DNA of 64,000 nucleotides. It comes from a virus. A program made the translations under genes and the position numbers. The stretch spans positions 37,424 to 101,423 of IMG/VR virus record IMGVR_UViG_3300028364_000023; one strand, written 5' to 3'. Below the pieces are notes generated by a model that was given only the letters and a program-made list of their open reading frames with translations, had not been told where the DNA came from and searched no databases. This document shows, in pieces, positions 37,460 through 46,218 of this stretch; the stretch's first letter is position 1; each line of letters begins with the position of its first letter.

Positions 37460-38047
37460 TTACAGTTTTTTATCATTTAGGATAATGTCAACCACTTGAG
37501 CCCAAGTAGTTACTCGAAAGATCTTAGGATGGCTGTACCATCGGTTATATGGATGATCGATTAGTATTGGTTGCAGACCAAATTCAAGGCCTGCTTCAGC
37601 GTTTTCGATTTTGTCTTCCAACCAGTAGTAGCCTGTGCCTGCATACTGTGCCAGTGCTTTTTCTTTACTAGCGCCCTGTGGCAAATACGTATATTTGTCA
37701 AACGCTTCAATACCAAAGTGGTTGTTTAGGTTCATTGTGCGCAGTTGCGTGGTACATGGGTCGGTACTCAAACTAGTGATGACGTCAAAGGTGTACCCTT
37801 GAGCTACTAATGCTGCAATGCCTGTCTTAGCGTCTCTTAGAGGGTCTAAGAAGCCTATCCAGCTACTGTTGCAGAATTCTCTCATAGTACGTACAGCTTC
37901 TTGTTGACTCATACTTGGATACATTTCGTGTACATTGTATGTGTCTTGTCGGTCCAACGGATGCTGTTCTCGTCGTGCCATCCAGTGATGAAATGCTGGT
38001 TCCCACCAGAGACACACGCCGTCTACATCTGTCAATATTTTTTTCAT
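37460..38047 (-). CDS. HAD-family phosphatase
   Basis: 195 residues starting MKKILTDVDGVCLWWEPAFH. DVDGV is HAD motif I (nucleophile Asp in LTDVDG), VITSLSTDP fits motif II (S/T), and YYWLEDKIENAEAGLEFGLQ carries the acidic motif IV. Small phage HADs of this kind are often called 5'(3')-deoxyribonucleotidases, but the substrate is uncertain. Confidence 0.75.
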   Translation of the reverse strand: MKKILTDVDGVCLWWEPAFHHWMARREQHPLDRQDTYNVHEMYPSMSQQEAVRTMREFCNSSWIGFLDPLRDAKTGIAALVAQGYTFDVITSLSTDPCTTQLRTMNLNNHFGIEAFDKYTYLPQGASKEKALAQYAGTGYYWLEDKIENAEAGLEFGLQPILIDHPYNRWYSHPKIFRVTTWAQVVDIILNDKKL

Positions 38048-38075
38048 AACTACCTCTTTTGCCGCGTTAATCTAT

Positions 38076-38104
38076 ATTATATGCTCGCTAACGTGGATTG
38101 TCAA
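38076..38104 (-). promoter_or_regulatory. sigma70-type promoter
   Basis: TTGACA-N17-TATAAT, perfect consensus, reading leftward 29 nt upstream of the HAD gene. Confidence 0.85.
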
Positions 38105-38109
38105 TCACG

Positions 38110-38421
38110 CTATGAGGTAGTCGAAGCTGGAGAGCCAGTAATTATAACAGCGTTGTATATTCCTCGTCCGCCTGTTTTGTCGCCAACTCTAGCAACTCCA
38201 ATGTTGCCGGCCAGCACACTAGCACTGCCTGAGATAATCTGATCGAGATGTCCGCAGTCAGTTATTACCATATCACCTATTCTGGCGCTGGCCATCTTGT
38301 CAACTGTAACAGATGGAGAACCTGTTATTATAGTTCCTGCTATCTCTATTGGTTTATTGTGACTAGGATGTTTGCAGGTACCAAATGTACGATCTCCAAA
38401 TCTAGCCAGTCCTCTGCTCAT
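38110..38421 (-). CDS. PAAR-repeat spike tip protein
   Basis: 103 residues with repeated beta motifs: RFGDRTFGTCKHPSHNKPIE, GSPSVTVDKMASARIGDMVI, CGHLDQIISGSASVLAGNIG and VARVGDKTGG. This PAAR fold sharpens the tail-tube spike (T4 gp5.4 equivalent). It overlaps the next structural gene by 4 nt, as in T4-like cyanophages. Confidence 0.88.
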   Translation of the reverse strand: MSRGLARFGDRTFGTCKHPSHNKPIEIAGTIITGSPSVTVDKMASARIGDMVITDCGHLDQIISGSASVLAGNIGVARVGDKTGGRGIYNAVIITGSPASTTS

Positions 38422-39194
38422 TCTGCTGCTATCGCTTGTAGTTGATCCAAATTAGCATCTACTGTGTCTACACCCGCTGAGATGTTATCAGCTTGAATGT
38501 TAGTAGCATCAGCACTTGCTTTTACAGCATCTGATTTGGCTTTAACTGCTCCACTATTTCTTTCTTTGATTATGTCTTGTGGGCTCTTATCGTCAGAAAG
38601 TGATTCTGCCATACTGTTAAATGCTCCGCCGAGTCCACTACCTATTGCGCTTAGAGCAGCGTTTGCGCCGCCACACGCCATGATACGTGCGTCATTTGCA
38701 ATTTCCAGGACAGTAGTGATGATGTCACTAACAAAGGCACTAACTTTATCATATGCGTCTTTTGCAAAAGCAGACACTGCTGCAAAGGCTGAACCTATAG
38801 CCGCTGTCACAGACGCTACTTTTGCTAAAAATTTGTCTAATATACTTTGTTTTTCTGGGTCACCCTGAACAGCATCAAACAATTGTTGTATCTTAGTGTT
38901 TATAGCAGCAACAGCGCTGTCTAATTTTGCTCGAGCCGCCGAGACAGCTCCTTCAGCAAAGTCATTAACTTTTTTAGATATATTACCAACTGATTCTATA
39001 GTTTTATTAATTGCGGCATCGGCCGCATTCGCAGCGCCAGCAGCAATTTCGTCAACTGCTGACTGAGCAGTACCTAATAGTCCACAGCTATCGGCAGCCA
39101 CTAGTATAAGGTCATCAGTGAGCCCCGAAGTACTTGCAACTTGGTTATCTACTAGAGTTTTAACATTTATTAGAGGTGCTGTTGCGGTTGTCAT
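38418..39194 (-). CDS. Ala-rich coiled-coil structural protein next to PAAR
   Basis: 258 residues, rich in Ala and Ser, long predicted helices (AANAADAAINKTIESVGNIS ... ARAKLDSAVAAINTKIQQLF), and a central hydrophobic segment (ASVTAAIGSAFAAVSAFAKD). T4-like cyanophages carry a similar Ala-rich protein beside PAAR, sometimes annotated DUF7217. Probably a virion component injected or linked with the spike. Confidence 0.55.
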   Translation of the reverse strand: MTTATAPLINVKTLVDNQVASTSGLTDDLILVAADSCGLLGTAQSAVDEIAAGAANAADAAINKTIESVGNISKKVNDFAEGAVSAARAKLDSAVAAINTKIQQLFDAVQGDPEKQSILDKFLAKVASVTAAIGSAFAAVSAFAKDAYDKVSAFVSDIITTVLEIANDARIMACGGANAALSAIGSGLGGAFNSMAESLSDDKSPQDIIKERNSGAVKAKSDAVKASADATNIQADNISAGVDTVDANLDQLQAIAAE

Positions 39195-39482
39195 TTATAG
39201 TTTAATCCCTGTGGTACCTTCTGTGTACTGCTTGGAGAAGTCCACATGAGTCTTGGCAATACACGTCACGGAATTCATGCTGATCGTAGCCTTTTGATCT
39301 ACTCCTACACTAAACATAAATGGTCCTAGTCCTAGGCCTTGTTCCATCATGGTAATCATTCTTGGTTTTTCGATAATAACCTTGTCACTCTTTTCTTCAA
39401 CAAGCCTTCCGATCATCTCCTCACCAGACGATAGTTTAATACTAACAACATCGCCATGCTTATAGGGTACGTCTATTAACAT
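39195..39482 (-). CDS. Sm-like small protein
   Basis: 95 residues beginning MLIDVPYKHGDVVSIKLSSG, with EEMIGRLVEEKSDKVIIEKP and GLGLGPFMFSVGVDQKATIS. The VxIKLxSGEExxGRLVE pattern is a five-stranded Sm-like barrel seen in T4-like cyanophages. May bind RNA or form rings in the virion; unknown. Confidence 0.6.
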   Translation of the reverse strand: MLIDVPYKHGDVVSIKLSSGEEMIGRLVEEKSDKVIIEKPRMITMMEQGLGLGPFMFSVGVDQKATISMNSVTCIAKTHVDFSKQYTEGTTGIKL

Positions 39483-39721
39483 TATGCTTGCTTCCTTTTG
39501 TTGAAATGGTTTGCTAGTTCTGTAAACCCACCGATGAATTCACCTTCTAAGAAAATCTGAGGAACTGTTGTTGCGCTAGGAACTGACTCTAGTAGCTGCG
39601 CTCGGGTCCAGCCTTCACCGATTGTGCGAAGTTCGTATTCAATACCTTTTCCGGCCAGCAGTGTAATTGCTCTCTCGCAAAACGAACATCCTTCTTTACT
39701 CCATACAATTGCTTTACTCAT
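39482..39721 (-). CDS. grx: Glutaredoxin
   Basis: 79 residues. Active site WSKEGCSFCERA (CxxC), TVPQIFLEGEFIGGFTELAN with the cis-Pro and GG loop. It reduces disulfides, most likely those of the phage ribonucleotide reductase encoded upstream. One-base overlap with the next gene. Confidence 0.9.
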   Translation of the reverse strand: MSKAIVWSKEGCSFCERAITLLAGKGIEYELRTIGEGWTRAQLLESVPSATTVPQIFLEGEFIGGFTELANHFNKRKQA

Positions 39722-39803
39722 GTCTTCGCCTCTTTGTTTGGTTGTTTGTATTATATATCTATCGTTAATTGCAAACGTTACAATTATGAATCTTTTAGTC
39801 AGA

Positions 39804-41222
39804 CTATATTTTATAAGGTTCTACATCTTCACCATTAACGAACTTCACGTACTGTTTCCACAGCGTATCGTCCCAGAAATTTTTCATAGCCTCTTCGCCC
39901 TCAGGCCATCTCTTTTTTAGTACATCAATTGCATATCTGTATGCATAATATCCATTACTAGCAATAGCAGCTTCTCCGGCAGGAAATGGGCCTTCTAGCA
40001 CTTCATTGGCATATCTATATGCGCTACGGTAGTCTTTAGCTATAACCTCTTCGGCCTCGGGCCATCGGTCTTTTATTATGTCGCGAGCATATTCTAGAGC
40101 TGTTTCTGAGTCTGTAAGAATAGCAGCTTCGCCCGGCGGCCACAGACCTTGCATAGCATCCTTTGCATAACGAATTGATGAAGTGGTATCTTGGGCAATA
40201 GCAGCTTCGCCAGGCGGCCAAGGACCTTCTATTACGTTAATTGCATACGACGCTGCTAGCTCTCCTACAGTTGCGATATATGATACCGCTTCTTTAGAGG
40301 GGTATTGTATATTTAGGATCTTCTTCCGAACGTTGGTTTCTTGCTTTTGAAGTATCCGAATTGTCTTTGAAGTAACTCCCTTTAAAAAGTTAATAGCAGA
40401 GCGTGCGGTGGTAGCAACTAGCGTTTGTAATTGTTGGTCTACTTCTACTGGACCGGTAGCGTCGTGTAATAACTCAAAATACTCTCCTAATAACTTCTGG
40501 TGTTTAATTTTTAGCAGCAATGTTTCTACCTTTGCGCTTCGTCTAGGGGTAGCCATTTGTTCTAATTTTTCAATGTAGTCTTGTAGAGTCTTCAAATCAG
40601 CATTCATGCTGTCTCGACTAGCAGTGGCTTTTTGTCCAACATCAGTTTCACCGCCGACCATTCTAATGTATTTGTTGTAGCTTAGTCTTGTTTGCTCGAG
40701 GAACTCCTCATCATCAAGCTGTTCATTTTGCTGATCAAAATAATCTACATCGCCTTCTGGATAAACAGCCATGGACCACATTGCTCCATCTGACTGACGG
40801 AAGAAGTAGATTAGTGTAATACCATCGTCACGAAAGTATTGTTCAAAATATGCTTGTGTTGGCTTAGTTGTGCACCAATCGCTTCTCTTGCCGTGAAAGC
40901 AACTGGCGTCTTTGTCCAGAGGCACCACAATCAGCCACTCGGCAGTTTCTTCTAGTACGTAGCTATTGCCTTTTTTAGTGCGAGATTTTTGTTCTGCTTC
41001 GCTAGGTCTTTCGTCAATGGCGGTCACATATTCAATAAATGCAGGCCACCCCTGTTTACCCCACCAATCAATATTGCGTTCATTGCCTGAGATGCGATTA
41101 GCACTGACTAGTTTTTTAAACACATCAAAGGCACTCGCCACTTCAGTAGGATCTGCCTCTTGACTGAACTTCTGTTGTACTTCTTTGTAGCCTTCGTTTA
41201 GCTTAAACTCTTGATATCTCAT
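39804..41222 (-). CDS. WCT/GEAAI family protein 5, predicted head-packaged
   Basis: 472 residues. N-terminus MRYQEFKLNEGYKEV with the L-N-E site, shared domain DKDASCFHGKRSDWCTTKPT, and five 27-residue repeats (WPPGEAAIAQD, WPPGEAAILTD, WPEAEEVIAKD, FPAGEAAIASN, WPEGEEAMKNF). Lies alone between glutaredoxin and NrdB, over 12 kb from its four paralogues, with the same upstream late-promoter context. Probably moved or copied as a unit. Confidence 0.75.
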   Translation of the reverse strand: MRYQEFKLNEGYKEVQQKFSQEADPTEVASAFDVFKKLVSANRISGNERNIDWWGKQGWPAFIEYVTAIDERPSEAEQKSRTKKGNSYVLEETAEWLIVVPLDKDASCFHGKRSDWCTTKPTQAYFEQYFRDDGITLIYFFRQSDGAMWSMAVYPEGDVDYFDQQNEQLDDEEFLEQTRLSYNKYIRMVGGETDVGQKATASRDSMNADLKTLQDYIEKLEQMATPRRSAKVETLLLKIKHQKLLGEYFELLHDATGPVEVDQQLQTLVATTARSAINFLKGVTSKTIRILQKQETNVRKKILNIQYPSKEAVSYIATVGELAASYAINVIEGPWPPGEAAIAQDTTSSIRYAKDAMQGLWPPGEAAILTDSETALEYARDIIKDRWPEAEEVIAKDYRSAYRYANEVLEGPFPAGEAAIASNGYYAYRYAIDVLKKRWPEGEEAMKNFWDDTLWKQYVKFVNGEDVEPYKI

Positions 41223-41244
41223 AATAGATCCTGTATGTTTCTAT

Positions 41245-41252
41245 TATTTATG
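41245..41252 (-). promoter_or_regulatory. T4-type late promoter for WCT/GEAAI protein 5
   Basis: CATAAATA reading leftward, same distance to the ATG and same flanks as the promoter at 27505. Confidence 0.55.
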
Positions 41253-41262
41253 ACCGTATACT

Positions 41263-42372
41263 TTAGAATCCAATGTCGAAGTCTTCGTTTTCGTCATCTC
41301 TACGCATGATGCTCACTTTATACTGACCATTGTCCTGCTCTTGTGGAGATGCCTGCGTTTTAGAAATGTCAAGCCAATTTTCCATAAACTTTAACGGATT
41401 TGACTTTGGCAGTGTATGCTCGCTTTTAACTTTCAAGAACCTGTACACTGGCTTTGAACAAAAAAGTGCCCATTGAGATAGAAGTGATTTATTCAATCCT
41501 ACCAGTTCTCGCCCTTCTGAGAACAAATACTCAGTCCAGTCCAGTTCACCATTCACAACCTCATCAACCAAATCTTTGATCTGATCAGCGCATTGCTCCA
41601 TGGCAATTTGTCCACGCTCGGTTTTTAGTTCTGCTGTGATAACACGCTTGTCAAATTCAGCATGAACTTCTAGTTCGTCCTGTGCAATCTTTTGAACAGC
41701 TTTCCCAATAGGCCCAAACATGCCAGTGTCGCAAATAGCAAACGTCACAGCAAAACTAGATGCAAACTGAATGCGCTCAAGACATAACAGTGCCACAAAC
41801 ACCATGAAAGCCTTGTTATAGGTATCTTGATTGTTCTCAATCATACCCAGAGCATACATGTGTGAAGCTTTGTACGCTTCACTAAACACTCTGGAAACAG
41901 AAGTCATGCGAGCCATAGCCTCTTCTACTTTCAACACTTCGGCTATGATCTCTGATGGATCATCAAAGCTGCTGCGAACAATTTCAGAATAGGTTGCAGA
42001 GTGCAAAACTTCTTGGTCGCTAATTCTTTGGATTGCAGCCCATAATTCGGATGATGTAATAAATGGAGCCATAACAGGAGCGATTGAACGACACGCTACA
42101 CTATCCGCTTCCCATTGCCATGCCAGAGTCTTAATCATCATCTCATAAGTTGATTTTGAGCATGTTTTAAATTCTACGTTGCATGAACTGTAGTCGAACT
42201 CATTTTCATCCCAGTCAAGAGATTTACAAACTTTGTACAACTCCCATATTTCAGGAAATTTTTTATTAACAGTATCAAACAATCCATTTGGTTGATCCCC
42301 CATTAGAAGGGAAACATTATTGTAATCCGTCTTTTTCGTGTTAAATATAGTATCTTTTATAGTATCTTTCAT
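41263..42372 (-). CDS. nrdB: Ribonucleotide reductase class Ia, small subunit NrdB
   Basis: 369 residues. Diiron ligands visible in WQWEADSVACRSIAP, ISDQEVLHSATYSEIV, EVLKVEEAMARM and DELEVHAEFDKRV; the radical Tyr is probably in the LHSATYSE helix. C-terminal NEDFDIGF would contact NrdA. It converts NDPs to dNDPs with NrdA. The first about 35 codons (MKDTIKDTIFNTKKTDY ... NGLFDTVN) duplicate, in diverged form, the N-terminus of the HNH protein just upstream, indicating a replacement 5' end. KDTI is itself a tandem 12-bp duplication. Confidence 0.92.
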   Translation of the reverse strand: MKDTIKDTIFNTKKTDYNNVSLLMGDQPNGLFDTVNKKFPEIWELYKVCKSLDWDENEFDYSSCNVEFKTCSKSTYEMMIKTLAWQWEADSVACRSIAPVMAPFITSSELWAAIQRISDQEVLHSATYSEIVRSSFDDPSEIIAEVLKVEEAMARMTSVSRVFSEAYKASHMYALGMIENNQDTYNKAFMVFVALLCLERIQFASSFAVTFAICDTGMFGPIGKAVQKIAQDELEVHAEFDKRVITAELKTERGQIAMEQCADQIKDLVDEVVNGELDWTEYLFSEGRELVGLNKSLLSQWALFCSKPVYRFLKVKSEHTLPKSNPLKFMENWLDISKTQASPQEQDNGQYKVSIMRRDDENEDFDIGF

Positions 42373-42384
42373 GCTTTCTTTTCC

Positions 42385-43440
42385 TTAGTTAGTAAATAAT
42401 TTAAACTGATATATTCCCATTTTTTCTAGTCTTCTTGTGTCATTGTATTTTAAATTTTGGGAAAGCGAAGAATAGCATAAATTTAACCTTTTAGCAGCAT
42501 CTTTTATACAACCATATAGTGTGTTATTTATTTCGACTGACTTTGCTCTAGGATTTTTGCTTCCTGTTATGTTATCTTTGTACTCTTTAGATCGCTTCTG
42601 TCCATAATTCGGATTTTCAGCCCCCATCTTTCCAAACATCCCATTCCCTTCACCTTTGGCCTTTTCACTTATTAGATTTTTTGTTTCCTCTGAATGGCTT
42701 TTTCCGTAAAACGGATTATTAACTCCTGAATGATTTTCGCTTTGAAGTTTTCTAGTTTCATCAGAATGCTTTTTTCCATAAAAAGGACAATTGGTTGGTA
42801 TACTACAACGCTTTCTAGCTTCTATTTTAAATTTTATAACATTCTCTGGATTTGCTCTCCATAAATTTCCACCATCCAATAGCTTTTGTTTGTGAGCTTC
42901 TGATATAGGTTTCCCGAATAGTGGGTTATTCTCTGCTGTTCGAGAAATTCTAATTTCCTCTATTCTCCACGGATTATTCTCATAATAAATTTTCATCTTT
43001 TTAGATTGTGTTCGCCTGCCCTGCACAACGAGAGATTGGTATGATTTGGAATTTAATCTATTTTCATATCTCCCAAAATTGTTCATCCCTTTGAAGGCTA
43101 TTGTCATATCCCCACCATACGTTTTCCATAATATATGGTGGGCTATAAAATGCTGCCTAAGACTCAATTCTGCACCATTCCAAGGGTTTATTTTTAAATT
43201 GGTATATTCAGGAAACATATTTTTTGATTTTGGGCATATATGATGCAATTCATACTTAACATTATATTTGTTGTAATTAACACAATAATAGATAAATCTA
43301 ATATACCTATTAAGATAATGTGCATTATTTGGGATTGTATTTAAGATATCAAACAAACCAGATTCCTGTTCTCCAAGCAACAGCTTAGGCTTTTCGTAGT
43401 CTGTTTTTTCTGTGTTAAAAACGTTTTTATCAATTGTCAT
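42385..43440 (-). CDS. HNH homing endonuclease with an NrdB N-terminal leader
   Basis: 351 residues. Residues 1-35 (MTIDKNVFNTEKTDYEKPKL ... ESGLFDILNT) are the original NrdB N-terminus. Then comes an HNH nuclease: VKYELHHICPKSKNMFPEYT ... LSLRQHFIAHHILWKTYGGD. NUMOD3-type repeats follow (NCPFYGKKHSDET, NNPFYGKSHSEET, NPNYGQKRSKEY), with a C-terminal IENR/NUMOD1-like helix (LYGCIKDAAKRLNLCYSSLS). AT-rich against its neighbours. The mobile gene sits in nrdB's 5' end and is expressed through the nrdB start signals. Confidence 0.88.
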   Translation of the reverse strand: MTIDKNVFNTEKTDYEKPKLLLGEQESGLFDILNTIPNNAHYLNRYIRFIYYCVNYNKYNVKYELHHICPKSKNMFPEYTNLKINPWNGAELSLRQHFIAHHILWKTYGGDMTIAFKGMNNFGRYENRLNSKSYQSLVVQGRRTQSKKMKIYYENNPWRIEEIRISRTAENNPLFGKPISEAHKQKLLDGGNLWRANPENVIKFKIEARKRCSIPTNCPFYGKKHSDETRKLQSENHSGVNNPFYGKSHSEETKNLISEKAKGEGNGMFGKMGAENPNYGQKRSKEYKDNITGSKNPRAKSVEINNTLYGCIKDAAKRLNLCYSSLSQNLKYNDTRRLEKMGIYQFKLFTN

Positions 43441-43454
43441 TTATTCTCTCTTAG

Positions 43455-45707
43455 TTAAAGTATACATCCGCCGTCAGGACCACAAGCGTCGTCGCCTGTG
43501 TCCAGTTCTATTCCGTCACTTGTTTTGCTATTCACATAATAGCGAGTCTTTAAACCCATTTTTGTCATATAGAAATAATCACTCAACATTTCTGTTGAAC
43601 CAATAGATGCATCACCAACAAGTTTTTTATATAAATCAGCACTAATTCCTTGGTCAGTAAACTTTTGCACAATAGCGTAGCAGTCAATTAAATCTTTAGT
43701 TGGTACGTCCCAAACAATTTCATACTTTTTCGCCAGCTTTTCGCCATCTGGCGCACACCAGTTTATAATAATGTTGTCGTCGGATTTTAGCAAAGCAAGA
43801 TCACGTATAGGATATAATCCATTTGTGGTTCCGGATGCCTTCGAGCTAGATTCCGAGGGCATCATCGAAACTAGGGCAGAGTTACGAATGCCGCCGTTGA
43901 GAATAACTTCCTGTCGCAGCGCTTCCCAGTCATAGTTTAATTCAGTCCCAACAATTGCATCGACATTTTTATTGTATGTATCAATAGGCAACCAACCTGC
44001 CGGCCACTTTGTTTTGTGTATCCATGGCGCATTACCTAGTTCTTTTGCCAATTGCAAGCTTGCTTTAATCATGTAGTACATGTGCTTTTCTGAGAGGTCG
44101 TGAATCTCTTTCTTGCCTTCGCTGCTGCTGTAGCGCAGGTCTTTCTTGGCCATATGGTGAGCTAGTCCAATAATACCAACCCCAGCATTTAATCTACTCT
44201 TAGCAGTAACAGACAAGTGTGGTAGTTCGTAGTGAGTTCTATGAATGCATTTATCGATCATCAGCAACGAGTAATAACACGCTTTTTTGTAGTGCTCGTC
44301 ATCTTTAATATTTCCAACTACAATACCGGCCAAACTACACAGTGCAATCTCGCCCCGGCCATGATCCTCTGTAGAATACAGGTCGGCCATGCTTTCATAT
44401 CCCTGTGTGGGCAAGGATATTTCCGCACACAAGTTTGAACTAAAAATAGTGTCATGGAACGGAGTATGTCTGTTCATTTCGTCGGGCCAATGCAAGTAGG
44501 ACCGGCCCGTTTCATAAGCTTCGTTTAATGACACTAGCAGGGCTTTTCTAGCGTTAACATAGGTTTTCTTGAAACTATCATCAGCTTCATACTTTGCATA
44601 TAAAGTAGCAAACGTCTCTTCGTCTTTACCATAGAATGCTGCGTACAGGTCTGGTGCAGTAAAGCTATTAAACAAAAATACATCTTCTTTCTTAGCTACT
44701 TTTCTAGCATAGAATTTGTTTGTTCCTGCATTGTAATCCATGCCACGAATCTTTTTGTCTTCTGTTGACATTGGATTCTTTAATTGAGATATAACATTTA
44801 CTTCTGGGTCAAACATGGAATAGTATGTTGTTGCAGCGCCACCTCTACCATTTTGTAAGTTTGCTTTAATAGCACCGACTAACTGTCTATAATACGGAAG
44901 TTTGCCTTGGTGTTTAATAGCACCGCCTCGAATTGGATCGCCAAGTGAGCGGATTTGATGGTGGGCGCCGATACCTGCACTCATGTATGTCATTGTGTAT
45001 GCGATATGATCACCAACGCCGATAGACTTGGCACTGTCATCAACTGTATATAAACAACAAGATGCGAATCCTCTTAGTGGTGTTCCAAGATTCACATAGT
45101 TGGGAGTAGGAGCGTTGATCTCTTTGTTAGATAGAAGTTCGTAAAATGCTGCTACATCATCCATACGGCGTTCTTTTGGCTGGTCTTCTGACAAAGCCAT
45201 AGCCATACGCATATACACAAACTGTTGTGTCTCATATTCTTCACCAGTAACTCTATTCATTAAAGAATACTTTTCACGAATCTGTTTAAGTTCAAAGTGT
45301 GTTGCTTTTAGGTCTTTACTGTGGTCAATTAACTTTTCAACGTGTGCATATTCCTGATCACTATAGTTCAGGTATTCCATCATGCCGAGTGCTTTTAGTT
45401 TTTTATGTAATTCAACTATACTTGGAATAACGTCATTAAATACGTTTTTGTAAAGTAGAGCCGCGTACAGTCGTCCGGCCATGCGATTATAGGACCAGGC
45501 GTTGTACTCAAGACACGTTTTGATTAAACGTTCCTGTAGAACCTGTGATTTACATTCTTTTGGAAGAGTGTTTACTGTGTATAACACCACACTTGACCAA
45601 TCAACTCTGGTTCCTAGAGTTTTTGCAGCCCACTCACCCCACTGATTTACCTTAGTAGGTGAAAATGGTTGCTTATCTCCGTTGCGTTTAATAATTGTTT
45701 CTATCAT
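43455..45707 (-). CDS. nrdA: Ribonucleotide reductase class Ia, large subunit NrdA
   Basis: 750 residues. NrdA landmarks: INAPTPNYVNLGTPLRGFAS with a redox Cys, SSNLCAEISLPT carrying the thiyl-radical Cys, MPSESSSKASGTTNGLYPIR, and a C-terminal swinging-arm pair DACGPDGGCIL for glutaredoxin. The N-terminal region (IIKRNGDKQPFSPTKVNQWG) is an ATP-cone-like start. Works with NrdB, and grx lies in the same block. Confidence 0.95.
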   Translation of the reverse strand: MIETIIKRNGDKQPFSPTKVNQWGEWAAKTLGTRVDWSSVVLYTVNTLPKECKSQVLQERLIKTCLEYNAWSYNRMAGRLYAALLYKNVFNDVIPSIVELHKKLKALGMMEYLNYSDQEYAHVEKLIDHSKDLKATHFELKQIREKYSLMNRVTGEEYETQQFVYMRMAMALSEDQPKERRMDDVAAFYELLSNKEINAPTPNYVNLGTPLRGFASCCLYTVDDSAKSIGVGDHIAYTMTYMSAGIGAHHQIRSLGDPIRGGAIKHQGKLPYYRQLVGAIKANLQNGRGGAATTYYSMFDPEVNVISQLKNPMSTEDKKIRGMDYNAGTNKFYARKVAKKEDVFLFNSFTAPDLYAAFYGKDEETFATLYAKYEADDSFKKTYVNARKALLVSLNEAYETGRSYLHWPDEMNRHTPFHDTIFSSNLCAEISLPTQGYESMADLYSTEDHGRGEIALCSLAGIVVGNIKDDEHYKKACYYSLLMIDKCIHRTHYELPHLSVTAKSRLNAGVGIIGLAHHMAKKDLRYSSSEGKKEIHDLSEKHMYYMIKASLQLAKELGNAPWIHKTKWPAGWLPIDTYNKNVDAIVGTELNYDWEALRQEVILNGGIRNSALVSMMPSESSSKASGTTNGLYPIRDLALLKSDDNIIINWCAPDGEKLAKKYEIVWDVPTKDLIDCYAIVQKFTDQGISADLYKKLVGDASIGSTEMLSDYFYMTKMGLKTRYYVNSKTSDGIELDTGDDACGPDGGCIL

Positions 45708-45786
45708 TGTTTCCTCGTGTATTAATATTTTTATAGGCCAGGCACCCTTTATGGGTTGTGGATCTAGTGTGTTGTTAGTATGATAT

Positions 45787-46212
45787 TTAGTGAAGCAGTG
45801 GCATCACATGTGTGTATTCAGAGTATGCAGTTTCGGGTAGTTTATCTTTAATTACACACTTTCCTTGCGATGTTCCTAGTATTAGATCATCGACATACAA
45901 CAGATATTCAGTTGTTGATAAAGATCGATCCTTTATAATATGTATCTCAAAATTGCTGTTCGAAAAACGAGCAGTTAATTGCAAAGTATAGCAAATTGCT
46001 AAAATCCTTACAAAAGGACAGAAACTATTTTCATGTATCAATTCCCAAGGATCAGGCCACGTGCTAGAGTCGTATGGATCAGCGGCATATAACCGTATAG
46101 GCGCTGCGTTAAATAAGGCAATAGTATCCTCAACAGGAGTTGCGGAAGTTTCTAGAGAGGTGCGAAAACCACTCCAATAGACCAGGCGGTCGGCGTACTT
46201 TTTATTGAACAT
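45787..46212 (-). CDS. Conserved phage protein near the tail fibre
   Basis: 141 residues with DPWELIHENSFCPFVRILAI, CYTLQLTARFSNSNFEIHII and TEYLLYVDDLILG. The DPWxLI-EN-C pattern recurs in T4-like environmental phages, role unknown. 6 nt from the tail-fibre stop, so probably transcribed with it. Confidence 0.55.
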   Translation of the reverse strand: MFNKKYADRLVYWSGFRTSLETSATPVEDTIALFNAAPIRLYAADPYDSSTWPDPWELIHENSFCPFVRILAICYTLQLTARFSNSNFEIHIIKDRSLSTTEYLLYVDDLILGTSQGKCVIKDKLPETAYSEYTHVMPLLH

Positions 46213-46218
46213 AGTTGT

